A stretch of 64,000 nt of DNA from DASPWW01 sp963756745 (GTDB lineage: Bacteria > Actinomycetota > Thermoleophilia > Solirubrobacterales > 70-9), in contig CAVWOU010000011.1 in NCBI GenBank assembly GCA_963756745.1, forward strand, positions 1-64,000, in the 5' to 3' direction. Shown piece by piece: positions 28,294-37,010 of the stretch. The position numbers and the translations under genes were made by a program. Each line of letters opens with the position of its first letter. Within the stretch, counting starts at the first letter, position 1. Under the pieces are notes generated by a model, which was not told where the DNA came from, searched no databases, and worked only from the letters and a program-made list of their open reading frames with translations.

Positions 28294-29451
28294 CTACGCG
28301 GCCGGGAACACCGCCATCGTCGCCGTGAACCCGTGGAGGAAGTTTCGGCCTCCGATCGGGCCGATCTCGCCCGCGCAGAAGAAACCGCCCGCCGGGACCC
28401 CGAGGGTGTCCTCGAGCGCGGCGGCGTCGTGATCCGGGAGGCTGAACATGTGCGAGCCGCGACCGTTGCAGGTGAAAAGCAGCGCTCCGGCGGCACCCCC
28501 CGACGCGAGGGCCCGTGTCTGCGTCGCGAGGGTCTCGCGCAGATCCTCGTCCGCGGACGCCTCGTCGCGAACGTGCAGGCGGACGGTCTGGCCGACGCGG
28601 ACCGGCTCGCCGATCGCGATCGTCCCCGCTTCCTGATCGGCGCCGACTATCGGTCGGATCAGGAAGTCCCCCCGCCCGTACTCGGGCTTGTTCTCGTCGA
28701 TCACCATCCCGAGCATCACGCCTCCCCGCGCCAGCTCCTGCTCGCGCTCGGGAAGCGCGGCGATCGCCTCGCTGAGCCGCTCGATCGCGGGACGGCTCGC
28801 TAGCTCGTGGATCACGTTGTCCTCGGCCGCGGTGATCGTCATCTCGGGGCCCACCGGCGCCGCCCCCTGCGATACGCACGCGAGAACCGGCACCCCGGAG
28901 AGCGAGCAGGCGACTGCGCCCTCGGCGAGCACGTCGCCGTCGCGGAACAGCGTCCCGCCGCCGGCCACCGCGGCGCTCGCCAGACCGCCCAGCACCGGCA
29001 GATCGGGGCGCGACTCGTTGACTCTCGCCAGCAGCGCCTCGGTCGAGAACGTGTACGGATCGGCGAGCAGGATCAGGCACTCTCCGCCGAGCTCGTCGGG
29101 GACTCCGATCAGCTCTAGGTCATCGCCTACCGGCTCGACCCGGAAGTGGTGGGTGGATATCTCGGCGTCGGGCATCGAGGCCGCCCACACCACCGCGCCC
29201 GGGCCCTCCTCGATCTCATGCCCGGCGCCGAGCACGCCGCCGGCGCCGCACCCGATCAGGTTGGCGGGGTCGAGCTCGTCGTGGACGGCGGACAGGATCC
29301 ACTTCGAGAGCGGGAGGTGCGAAGCGCCCGCGAACAGCACGCACAGATCGCACCGACCGTCGAGGCGACGCGCCGCGTCCTGGGCCGCCTCCGAGAACGC
29401 CTCGACCGGATCGAAGCTCTCGGACACGCCCACCGCGATCGTCACCGCCAT
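28294..29451 (-). CDS. FIST-domain sensory protein
   Basis: 385 residues. A FIST N-terminal domain (about 1-190; DLCVLFAGASHLPLSKWILS, ANLIGCGAGGVLGAGHEIEE, SRPDLPVLGGLASAAVAGGG) is followed by a FIST C-terminal domain (about 215-375; GMVIDENKPEYGRGDFLIRP, LFTCNGRGSHMFSLPDHDAA, FFCAGEIGPIGGRNFLHGFT). FIST proteins are thought to bind amino acids or similar small ligands and often stand alone or with histidine kinases. The ATG at 29451 follows prfB by 26 bp. The ligand and partner are unknown. Confidence 0.85.
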   Translation of the reverse strand: MAVTIAVGVSESFDPVEAFSEAAQDAARRLDGRCDLCVLFAGASHLPLSKWILSAVHDELDPANLIGCGAGGVLGAGHEIEEGPGAVVWAASMPDAEISTHHFRVEPVGDDLELIGVPDELGGECLILLADPYTFSTEALLARVNESRPDLPVLGGLASAAVAGGGTLFRDGDVLAEGAVACSLSGVPVLACVSQGAAPVGPEMTITAAEDNVIHELASRPAIERLSEAIAALPEREQELARGGVMLGMVIDENKPEYGRGDFLIRPIVGADQEAGTIAIGEPVRVGQTVRLHVRDEASADEDLRETLATQTRALASGGAAGALLFTCNGRGSHMFSLPDHDAAALEDTLGVPAGGFFCAGEIGPIGGRNFLHGFTATMAVFPAA

Positions 29452-29477
29452 CGGCTCAACGATACGGGTCCGGGCGC

Positions 29478-30594
29478 CTACCGCCCGTCGCCGGCGGCCT
29501 GGAGCAGGTACTCGCGGACGAAGCCGTCGAGGTCGCCGTCGAGCACCCGCTGGGCGTCGCCCACCTCGTGTCCGGTGCGGTGGTCCTTCACCCGGGTCGA
29601 GGGGTGCAGCGTGTAGCTGCGGATCTGGGAGCCCCACTCGGCCGCCTTCTGCTCGCCGCGCTCGGCCGCGAGGTCCTCGGCGTGCTTTCGCTCCTCCTCC
29701 TCGAGCAGCCGCGCGCGCAGCAGCCGCATCGCGGTCGCCTTGTTCTGCGCCTGGGAGCGCTCGTTCTGGCACTGCACAACGATCCCGCTCGGCAGGTGAG
29801 TGATCCGCACCGCCGAGTCGGTCTTGTTGACGTGCTGCCCGCCGGCGCCCGACGCGCGGTAGGTGTCGACCCGCAGGTCCTCCTCGTTGATGTCGACGTC
29901 GACCTCGTCGTCGACGAGCGGCGCGACGTCTAGCTGGGCGAACGCGGTGTGGCGCCGCTTCTGGGCGTCGAAGGGCGAGATCCGCACGAGCCTGTGGACG
30001 CCTCGCTCCGCCGAGAACAGGCCGTACGCGTTCTCGCCCCTGGCGATGAAGGTCGCCGACTTGATCCCTGCCTCCTCGCCCTCCGATGCCTCTTTCATCT
30101 CGACCTTGAATCCGCGGCGCTCCGCCCATCGCAGGTACATCCGCAGCAGCATCTCGGCCCAATCCTGCGAGTCGGTGCCACCGGCCCCGGAGCGCACCGT
30201 GACAACTGCGTCACCGGAGTCGTACTCGCCGGCGAACAGGCGGGCCTCCTCGAGCTCGGCGAGCCGCGCCTCGATCGACGACAGCTGCGAGTCGAGCTCG
30301 GCGGCGATCTCAGGATCGCCCTCGGCGAGCTCCGCTAGCTCCTCGAGGTCGGCGGTGTCCGACTCGAGCGAGCGGAAGCTCTCGAGCCGCTTCTGCGCCC
30401 GCGCGTGAGCCGACGACACCTCGGCGGCCTGCTCCTGGTCGTCCCAGAAGCCGGGGCGCTGCATCTCCTCCTCGAGGCGGGCGACCTCCCGCTCTAGCCC
30501 AGCGGGGTCAAAGGTAGTCCGCGAGCAGCTTCAACTGATCGCGGACCTCGCCGAGTCGCGCGGCAACCGCTTCGGTGGAAGGAGCCTCAACCAT
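29478..30594 (-). CDS. prfB: Peptide chain release factor 2, with programmed +1 frameshift
   Basis: The first frame starts at 30594 (MVEAPSTEAVAARLGEVRDQ) and stops at an in-frame TGA (30508-30510) after LLADYL. The second frame continues DPAGLEREVARLEEEMQRPG and reads to 29478. Together this gives about 371 residues with the RF2 anticodon tripeptide in RISPFDAQKRRHTAF, the catalytic GGQ in YRASGAGGQHVNKTDSAVRI and the usual C-terminal helix. The break is the conserved CTT-TGA-C slippage site used to autoregulate RF2 levels, not an error. It lies 10 bp after secA and is co-directional with nadC and FIST. Confidence 0.95.
30506..30515 (-). promoter_or_regulatory. RF2 programmed frameshift site
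   Basis: On the minus strand the sequence GACTACCTTTGACC encodes D-Y-L followed by the in-frame TGA. The slippery CTTTGAC heptamer is the one used in most bacterial prfB genes, where low RF2 lets the ribosome slip +1. The upstream stretch GCTCGCGGACTAC lacks the strong AGGGGG stimulator found in E. coli. Confidence 0.9.
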
Positions 30595-30604
30595 CAGCCA
30601 GAGC

Positions 30605-33466
30605 CTAGGCCCCGTGGCACTTCTTGTACTTCTTGCCCGACCCGCACCAGCACGGGTCGTTGCGCCCGATCTTCTCGTGCTCGTCCTTGACGCGGGTGCC
30701 GGTCTCGGCCTGCTGTCGCGGCGGCGCGGGCTCGGGCGCCTGACCGTCGCCGCCCGGTGACTCAACCGCGCCCGTCGCGGTGGTAGCCGCGGCGGTGGCG
30801 GACGCGGTGCCGGCCTGGGTGAGCGCCGACGGCTGCTCCTGCCCGCCGCCCGAGTACTGCACGCGCCGCTGCTCGTCCTGGGCGGCGAACTGCTCCTGTG
30901 CCTGAGTCGGGGCGACGTCGACCTGGACGTGGAAGATCAGCCGCGCGAACTCCTCCCAGATCGCGTGCATGAGCTCCTGGAACATCGTGAAGCCCTCGTT
31001 CTTGTACGCGACGAGCGGGTCGATCTGGGCGAACCCGCGGAGGTGGATTCCCTCGCGCAGGTAGTCCATCTCGTAGAGGTGCTCGCGCCACCGGTGGTCG
31101 ATCACCTGGAGCAGGATCTGGCGTTCGAGATAGCGCATCAACTCATCGCCGAATTCCTCCTCGCGACGGTCATAGGCCGCAAGCGCGTCCTCGGTGAGGG
31201 CGTCTGTGAGCCCCTCGCGATCGCCCTGCCGCGCGGCATCGAGCGTTCCCATGTCCACATCGAGCGGCCACAGCTGCTGGATCTGGGACTGGAGGCCGCC
31301 GAGGTCCCAGTCCTCGAACACCTCGCCCGGCGTGTACGCCTCGACGTTTCGGGCGACGACCTCCTGGAGCTCCGCGCGCGCGGCCTCGGACATGTCGCGG
31401 CCCTCGAGGATCTCGCGCCGGTACTTGTAGATCACGCGGCGTTGCTCGTTCATCACGTCGTCGTACTCGAGCACCCGCTTGCGGATCAGGAAGTTCTGCT
31501 GCTCGACCTTCTTCTGCGCGTTCTCGACCGTGCGGGTGAGCATCTTCGCCTCGAGCGGGTACTCCTCTCCGTGCTCGTCCTTCGGACCGAGGCGATCGAG
31601 GATCTTGTAGATGCGATCGCCGGCGAAAAGCCGGATGACGTCGTCCTCGGCCGAGAGGAAGAAGCGTGACTCGCCCGGGTCACCCTGGCGCCCGGAGCGG
31701 CCCCGGAGCTGGTTGTCGATCCGGCGCGACTCGTGGCGCTCGGTGCCGCAGATGAACAGCCCCCCGGCCTCGATCACCTTCTCGCCCTCCTCGGCGCAGC
31801 GCTCCTCCATCCTCGGGAGGAGCGCGGCGAGCTCCTCGTCGTAGCTGTCGTCGCCGGGCGAGACTCCGAGCTTCTTGAGCTCCGCCTGGGCGAGCGCCTC
31901 GGGGTTCCCACCGAGCATGATGTCCACACCGCGGCCGGCCATGTTGGTCGCGATCGTGACCGCCCCGACCCGCCCCGCCTGGGCGATCGTCTCGCCCTCG
32001 CGCTGGGCATGCTCGGGCTTCGCGTTGAGGACGACGTGGTCGATACCGTTTCGCTTCAGCTCGCCCGAGAGCATCTCGGAGACCTCGACCGACACCGTGC
32101 CGACGAGGATCGGCTGGCCGCGCTCGTGGCGCTCGGTGATCTCCCCGAGCACCGCCTTCCACTTGCCGTTCTTGGTCTTGTAGATGAGGTCGTTGTGGTC
32201 GTCGCGGATCATCGGCCGGTGGGTGGGGATGTCGATCGTGGAGACCTTGTAGATCTTCATGAACTCGGTCGCCTCGGTGAGCGCGGTACCGGTCATGCCC
32301 GAGAGCTTTTCGTAGAGCCGGAAGTAGTTCTGGAGCGTGATCGTGGCGAGCGTCTGGTTCTCCTCGCGGATCGCGACTCCCTCCTTCGCCTCGATCGCCT
32401 GGTGCAGCCCCTCGGACCATCGCCGGCCCTCGAGGATGCGGCCGGTGAACTCGTCGATGATCATCACCTGGCCGTCGATCACCGCGTAGTCCTTGTCGCG
32501 CCTGTACAGCGACTCGGCCTTCAGCGACTGGATCAGGTGGTTGACGAGCGTGCCGTGCTCGGACACGTAGAGGTTGTCGACGCCGAGGAATTGCTCCGCC
32601 TTTCCGACGCCCTGCTCGGTCGGCGCGACGGTCTTGTGCTTCTCGTCGAACTCGTAGTCGTGGTCGACCTCGGAGGTGTCGCGCGTCTCCCCTAGCGACT
32701 TCAGCTTCTCCTTCGTCTGCACGCCCTCGAGCTGCTTCGCGAGCCGCGCGAACGTGTAATAGGTGTCGGCAGCCTGCTCGGGGGCGCCCGAGATGATCAG
32801 CGGCGTCCGGGCCTCGTCGATGAGGATGTTGTCGACCTCGTCGACGATCGCGAACTCGTGGCCGCGCTGGACCGTGTTCTCGAGCGAGCTCGCCATGTTG
32901 TCGCGCAGGTAGTCGAATCCGAACTCGGAGTTCGTGCCGTACACGACGTCGCACGCGTATGCCTCGCGCCGCTTTGCGGGGTCGTCCGACTCCTGGATCA
33001 CGCCGACCGAGACGCCGAGCGCGTCGTAGATCGGTCCCATCCACTCGGCGTCGCGGCGGGCGAGGTAGTCATTGACCGTCACCAGGTGGACGCTCGTGCC
33101 GGCGAGCGAGTTGAGGAAGATCGGCATTGTCGCCGTGAGCGTCTTTCCCTCGCCGGTCTTCATCTCCGTGATCGCCCCGCTGTGCAGAACCATCCCGCCG
33201 ATCAGCTGGACGTCGAAGTGGCGCTGGCCGATCGTCCGCCGCGCCGCCTCGCGAACGAGCGCGAACGCCTCGGAGAGCAGGTCGTCGAGCGACTCGCCGT
33301 TGCGGGCGCGCTCGCGCAGCGCGTCGGCCTCGGCACGCAGCTCGGCGTCGTCGAGCAGCTCCATCTCCGGCTCGACCTGGTTGATCGAGTCGACCCGGCT
33401 CTCGTACTCCTTGAACTGGCGCGCCTCGCCCATCCGGAGTGCGCGATCTATCAGGCCCCTGGCCAT
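30605..33466 (-). CDS. secA: Preprotein translocase ATPase SecA
   Basis: 953 residues, full length. NBD1 has Walker A EMKTGEGKTLTATMPIFLN and the DEAD-like DEVDNILIDEARTPLIISGA. The preprotein cross-linking domain follows, then NBD2 with TNMAGRGVDIMLGGNPEA and QLRGRSGRQGDPGESRFFLS, the helical scaffold (YDDVMNEQRRVIYKYRREIL), and the C-terminal zinc-binding tail NDPCWCGSGKKYKKCHG. It drives protein export through SecYEG. It lies upstream of prfB; the 116 bp before it hold repeat family 2 copy 1. No ribosome site stands out before the ATG at 33466. Confidence 0.97.
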   Translation of the reverse strand: MARGLIDRALRMGEARQFKEYESRVDSINQVEPEMELLDDAELRAEADALRERARNGESLDDLLSEAFALVREAARRTIGQRHFDVQLIGGMVLHSGAITEMKTGEGKTLTATMPIFLNSLAGTSVHLVTVNDYLARRDAEWMGPIYDALGVSVGVIQESDDPAKRREAYACDVVYGTNSEFGFDYLRDNMASSLENTVQRGHEFAIVDEVDNILIDEARTPLIISGAPEQAADTYYTFARLAKQLEGVQTKEKLKSLGETRDTSEVDHDYEFDEKHKTVAPTEQGVGKAEQFLGVDNLYVSEHGTLVNHLIQSLKAESLYRRDKDYAVIDGQVMIIDEFTGRILEGRRWSEGLHQAIEAKEGVAIREENQTLATITLQNYFRLYEKLSGMTGTALTEATEFMKIYKVSTIDIPTHRPMIRDDHNDLIYKTKNGKWKAVLGEITERHERGQPILVGTVSVEVSEMLSGELKRNGIDHVVLNAKPEHAQREGETIAQAGRVGAVTIATNMAGRGVDIMLGGNPEALAQAELKKLGVSPGDDSYDEELAALLPRMEERCAEEGEKVIEAGGLFICGTERHESRRIDNQLRGRSGRQGDPGESRFFLSAEDDVIRLFAGDRIYKILDRLGPKDEHGEEYPLEAKMLTRTVENAQKKVEQQNFLIRKRVLEYDDVMNEQRRVIYKYRREILEGRDMSEAARAELQEVVARNVEAYTPGEVFEDWDLGGLQSQIQQLWPLDVDMGTLDAARQGDREGLTDALTEDALAAYDRREEEFGDELMRYLERQILLQVIDHRWREHLYEMDYLREGIHLRGFAQIDPLVAYKNEGFTMFQELMHAIWEEFARLIFHVQVDVAPTQAQEQFAAQDEQRRVQYSGGGQEQPSALTQAGTASATAAATTATGAVESPGGDGQAPEPAPPRQQAETGTRVKDEHEKIGRNDPCWCGSGKKYKKCHGA

Positions 33467-33504
33467 CGAGAGTCAGCGTAGCAACGGCTTAGCGTCCCCC
33501 TTGC

Positions 33505-33584
33505 GGCTCCGCGACGGCGGATATGGGGGCTTCGCCCCCTCGGCCGCCTTCGGCGGCCTCCCCGCGGAGCACGTCGAGGGATTT
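33505..33584 (-). repeat. Folded intergenic repeat family 2, copy 1 (after hpf)
   Basis: On the minus strand it begins AAATCCCTCGACGTGCTCCG right at the hpf TAA, then forms hairpin 1 (GCCGCC-GAA-GGCGGC) and hairpin 2 (GGGGGC-GAA-GCCCCC), and ends CGTCGCGGAGCC, which can pair back with the 5' end (CCTCGACG). It is about 88% identical to 46904-46988. It lies in the hpf-secA gap. Confidence 0.8.
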
Positions 33585-33930
33585 ATGCCGTGCGGTCGCG
33601 AAAGCGCCCGATGAGCCGGCGGGTCTTGCTTCGCTTGCGGCGCTTGTCGCGGTGGCGCTTCACCTGACGGCGCATGTCCTCGGCGAGCGCCTTGATCGAG
33701 TGGAGCATGTCCGGGGAGGACTCGCTCGCATGCAGCGTCACTCCCTTGAGATGCAGGGTGGCCTCGGCGACCTCCCGGTCGGCGATCGCGGGGTTGCGCT
33801 CCTCGCGCAACTCGACCTCGAGCGTCGCGACGTCGGACACCTGCCGCCCGAGCCGCTCGAACCGCTTCTCGACGGCGCGTCGCAGATCGTCGGTGACCTC
33901 AACGTTCCTGCCCCTGATCTCGATCCGCAC
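33583..33930 (-). CDS. hpf: Ribosome hibernation promoting factor (short HPF/RaiA type)
   Basis: 115 residues. The S30AE fold is visible in MRIEIRGRNVEVTDDLRRAV, ATLEVELREERNPAIADREV, VAEATLHLKGVTLHASESSP and DMLHSIKALAEDMRRQVKRH, followed by a basic tail (RDKRRKRSKTRRLIGRFRDR). There is no long-HPF C-terminal dimerisation domain. The GTG start at 33930 has a clear AGGAGG 5 bases upstream. It binds the 30S subunit to keep ribosomes inactive under stress. It lies between comF and secA; its stop codon touches repeat family 2. Confidence 0.92.
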   Translation of the reverse strand: MRIEIRGRNVEVTDDLRRAVEKRFERLGRQVSDVATLEVELREERNPAIADREVAEATLHLKGVTLHASESSPDMLHSIKALAEDMRRQVKRHRDKRRKRSKTRRLIGRFRDRTA

Positions 33931-33961
33931 GCGAACCTCCTCTCGTCGAGTCCACGACCAC

Positions 33962-33988
33962 CGCCAATTTTCGCTTGCGAAATTGGCG
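33962..33988. repeat. Palindrome family 3, diverged member (comF-hpf gap)
   Basis: CGCCAATTTTCGC, then TT, then GCGAAATTGGCG form a near-perfect hairpin with one extra base. On the minus strand it is followed by GTGG, resembling the GCGGTT flank of family 3. The stem sequence is AT-rich, unlike the other members, so membership is uncertain. It could also end comF transcription, although there is no T-run. Confidence 0.5.
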
Positions 33989-33999
33989 TTCTGTTCATG

Positions 34000-34651
34000 C
34001 TACGCCCGTGCGAATGCCGCGGCAACGACTCGCTCCGCGCCTCCGCTTCGAAGCGCACGAGCGCATGCGCCGAGCGTCGCGCCGGTCGTGATCACGTCGT
34101 CGACGAGGACCGCGCGACGCGGCGGCAGCAGCGATGAGGCGAACCGCCGGGGGATCCGCGAGGCGGTCGGCTCGCCGTCGGCCGACCTGCCGTGGACCCG
34201 TGGTCCGCGCCAGCACCGGGCGGAACGGCAGCTCCGTGAGCCGCGCCAGCGCGAAAGCCATCTCCTCTGCGGGGTCATGCCCTCGGCGGCGCAGCCGCCA
34301 CGGAGCCGGCGGCACAGGGACGATGTCGCCGTCGAGCAGCTCGGGCGGCGCTTGGGCGGCAATTGCCTCCGCTGCGCGTGTGGCGAGCGCGAGCCGGCTG
34401 GCGAACTTGAGGCCAGCCACGAGGTCGCGCGCCGCACCCTCGTAGGGCGCCGCGCACCATGCCCCGTCGACGCCGGGGACCGCGGGCCGGCTAGGCCGTG
34501 CCCCCGCGATCTTCCCCTCGCAGCCGTCGCACAACGGCTCCCGCCACGAGCACCTCGCGTCGCACACGCCGCAGCGCGGCGGGGCGAGCACGCTCGCGAT
34601 GAAGGACAGGGCGCCCTCGATCGCCGAAGGCTCCCCCACCCCGGATGACAC
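34000..34651 (-). CDS. comF: ComF-family phosphoribosyltransferase-like protein, frameshifted
   Basis: The N-terminus has a zinc-finger type CGVCDARCSWREPLCDGCEG and the segment WCAAPYEGAARDLVAGLKFA. The middle has IVPVPPAPWRLRRRGHDPAE and the LART...RRRADR loop. The C-terminal PRPP-binding loop AVLVDDVITTGATLGACARA and the ending ERVVAAAFARA are in another frame; a shift near 34125 joins them. The start is a GTG at 34651. ComF proteins take part in DNA uptake in some bacteria, though their role in actinobacteria is unclear. It lies 22 bp after thrC. The shift is probably a sequencing indel. Confidence 0.82.
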
Positions 34652-34673
34652 TTGGCGCGCTGGGCGCTACGAA

Positions 34674-35708
34674 TCAGTCGAAGATCGCCCGCTCGACTGC
34701 GCCGACGTCGGCGTCGCACCCGATCACCGACGGGGCCTTGCCAAGCGCGGTGTCGGGATCCTTGAGGCCGTGGCCGGTGAGCACGCAGACGACGTTGCGC
34801 GGCGGCTGGCCTCCCTCGGGTACGGGAATGCCGTGGGCGAGCAGTCCGGCGACCGCGGCGGCCGACGCCAGCTCGCAGAACACCCCCTCGCTCGTCGCGA
34901 GCAGTCGGTACGCGTCGATGATCTGCTCGTCGCTCACGGCCTCGACCCTTCCGCGCGACGCGGTCAGCGCCCCCATCGCCTCCTCCCACCGCGCCGGGTT
35001 GCCGATCCGGATCGCCGACGCGACAGTCTCGGGATTCTCGATCGGGTGCCCGAGGACGAGCGGGGCGGCGCCCTCCGCCTGAAACCCGTACAGGACAGGC
35101 GACGCCTCGTACTCCTGGAAGCCGCGCCACCAGGCGGTGATGTTGCCCGCGTTGCCGACCGGGATCGCGAGCGCGTCCGGCGATGCGTCGAGCTCGTCGC
35201 AGACCTCGAAGGCGGCTGTCTTCTGTCCCTCGATCCGGTAGGGGTTGACCGAGTTCACGAGCTCGATCGGGTGGGAGCCGGCGAGGGCGCGGACGATCTC
35301 CAGCGCCTGGTCGAAGTTGCCGCGTAGCGCGATCACACGCGCACCGTGCATCAGCGCCTGTGCCAGCTTTCCGATCGCGATCTTCCCCTCTGGGACGATG
35401 ACCGCGCCGCGCATGCCGGCGCGCGCCGCGTAGGCCGCGGCGCTGGCGGCCGTGTTGCCGGTCGAGGCGCAGATGATCGCCTCCGCTCCGGCGCCGGCGG
35501 CGCGCGAGACCGCGAGAGTCATCCCGCGGTCCTTGAAGCTCCCGGTGGGGTTCGCGCCCTCGAGCTTCAGGTAGACCTCGACCTCGAGCCGCTCCGACAA
35601 CGACGGCGCGCGGACCAGCGGCGTCGCTCCCTCGTGGAGGCTGATCACGGGGTCGCCGGCCTCGAGCGGCAGCCTGTCGCGGTAGCGCTCGATGAGGGCG
35701 GGGGGCAT
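34674..35708 (-). CDS. thrC: Threonine synthase
   Basis: 344 residues, PLP fold type II. The PLP lysine is in NPTGSFKDRGMTLAVSRA and the phosphate-binding loop is in IICASTGNTAASAAAYAARA. IPVGNAGNITAWWRGFQEYE and LTGHGLKDPD are typical of the actinobacterial class. It converts O-phosphohomoserine to threonine. The ATG at 35708 follows hom by 5 bp, so the lysA-hom-thrC set forms an aspartate-family operon. A homoserine kinase gene (thrB), the usual neighbour, is not in the window. Confidence 0.95.
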   Translation of the reverse strand: MPPALIERYRDRLPLEAGDPVISLHEGATPLVRAPSLSERLEVEVYLKLEGANPTGSFKDRGMTLAVSRAAGAGAEAIICASTGNTAASAAAYAARAGMRGAVIVPEGKIAIGKLAQALMHGARVIALRGNFDQALEIVRALAGSHPIELVNSVNPYRIEGQKTAAFEVCDELDASPDALAIPVGNAGNITAWWRGFQEYEASPVLYGFQAEGAAPLVLGHPIENPETVASAIRIGNPARWEEAMGALTASRGRVEAVSDEQIIDAYRLLATSEGVFCELASAAAVAGLLAHGIPVPEGGQPPRNVVCVLTGHGLKDPDTALGKAPSVIGCDADVGAVERAIFD

Positions 35709-35713
35709 TGCCG

Positions 35714-36937
35714 CTACACGAACTCCTCTTCGATCACGCGGATCGCGCGCGGGGGTGCGCGCAGGAACTCGAGTCTCGCAATCTCCTCCAGCGCCGCCTG
35801 GAACCGGTTCTCGGGTGCCTCGTGCATCACCATCACGAGCCGGGCGTCGTCGCCGAGGCCCCACTGGACGACGCTCTTCACCGAAACCTCGTTGTCGCCG
35901 AGCACCTTCGTGATCGCCGCCAGGACTCCCGGACGGTCGGCGACCTCGAGGTGGAGGTAGAACGCCGAGGCAACGTCGCTCACCACCTCGAGCCGCTCGC
36001 GCACGGCGTGAACGGGCGTGCTGCCCGACACGATCGACACGACGTCCCCCAGCACGGCCGACGCGGTCTCGATCCCGCCAGCCCCCGGGCCCGACATCGT
36101 GATCTCGGTGATCGCGGGGGCCTCGACCATCACCGCGTTGAACGGCCCCTCGATCGGCGCGAGCGGGTGGCCGCGATACAGAAAGCACGGGAACACCCGC
36201 ACACTGATCCCGTCCCCGTGGCGCTCTGCGACGCCAAGCAGCTTCAGCGACAGCCCGAACTCCTTCGCGTACGCGAGGTCGTCGGGCTGCACGTTCTCGA
36301 TCCCCTCGAACGAGACCTCGTCGAGGCTCACGGGCGTGTGGAACGCGAGCCGCGCCAGGATCGCAATCTTCGCCGCGGCATCCGCGCCGCCGACGTCGTC
36401 GCTCGGGTCGGCCTCCGCGTAGCCGAGCTCCTGCGCCCGGGCGAGGGCGTCGGAATAGGAGGCGCCCGTCGTCGCCATCTCGGTGAGGATGAAGTTCGTC
36501 GTCCCGTTGACGATCCCGAACACCTTGCTGATCTCGGTCGCCGGGAGGCTCTCCTGGATCACCCGGATGACCGGGATCACTCCCGCGACCGCGGCCTCGA
36601 ACCGGAGCTGGACGCCGGCCTCGCGGGCCGCGTCGAAGAGCTCGTCGCCGTGCTGCGCGATGAGCTGCTTGTTCGCGCTCACGACGTGGCGCCCCTCGCG
36701 CAGCGCACGCAAGACGTAGTCGCGCGCCGGATCGGTACCGCCGATCAGCTCGACGACGATCTCCGAGGTGGCGACGAGCTCGTCGAAATCACCGTCGGAG
36801 CGCCGAAGCACCCCGGCGATCTCGGGGCGCCGTCCGGTCGCGGCCTCGACGGCACCCGCGCGCTCGGCGACGAGATCGTGGAACGCGCCCCCGACGGTCC
36901 CGCGACCGAGCAGCCCGATCCGGACCGGCTCAGACAT
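35714..36937 (-). CDS. hom: Homoserine dehydrogenase with C-terminal ACT domain
   Basis: 407 residues. The NAD(P)-binding GLLGRGTVGGAFHDLVAERA, the catalytic region VSANKQLIAQHGDELFDAAR, GVIPVIRVIQESLPATEI, and the substrate-binding NGTTNFILTEM and AEADPSDDVGGADAAAKIAI are present. An ACT domain (about 335-405, FYLHLEVADRPGVLAAITKV) at the C-terminus fits feedback control by threonine. It reduces aspartate semialdehyde to homoserine. It is 5 bp before thrC and 73 bp after lysA; that gap is repeat family 1 copy C. Confidence 0.96.
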   Translation of the reverse strand: MSEPVRIGLLGRGTVGGAFHDLVAERAGAVEAATGRRPEIAGVLRRSDGDFDELVATSEIVVELIGGTDPARDYVLRALREGRHVVSANKQLIAQHGDELFDAAREAGVQLRFEAAVAGVIPVIRVIQESLPATEISKVFGIVNGTTNFILTEMATTGASYSDALARAQELGYAEADPSDDVGGADAAAKIAILARLAFHTPVSLDEVSFEGIENVQPDDLAYAKEFGLSLKLLGVAERHGDGISVRVFPCFLYRGHPLAPIEGPFNAVMVEAPAITEITMSGPGAGGIETASAVLGDVVSIVSGSTPVHAVRERLEVVSDVASAFYLHLEVADRPGVLAAITKVLGDNEVSVKSVVQWGLGDDARLVMVMHEAPENRFQAALEEIARLEFLRAPPRAIRVIEEEFV

Positions 36938-37010
36938 CAGGCGCTCGCGCTCGGCCCAATCTCAAATTCCCCGCCCAGGGTGGGATCCTGATTAGAGCCT
37001 CGCGCTCGCA
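36938..37010 (-). repeat. Intergenic spacer repeat family 1, copy C (lysA-hom gap)
   Basis: On the minus strand it reads GCGAGCGCGAGGCTCTAATC after the lysA stop, then CACCCTGGGCGGGGAATTTG, then GGGCCGAGCGCGAGCGCCTG up to the hom ATG. The two ends and the GGGCGGGGAATTTGA core match copies A and B. The inner segment between CTCT and the core differs and can form a small hairpin (GGATCC/GGGTGGGATCC region). Confidence 0.75.

Noticed and set aside
30508..30594. prfB as a broken gene
   Set aside because: The in-frame TGA sits in the known programmed-frameshift context, so it is regulation, not damage.
33962..33988. Strong intrinsic terminator after comF
   Set aside because: There is no T-run on the minus strand; kept only as a possible diverged family-3 palindrome.
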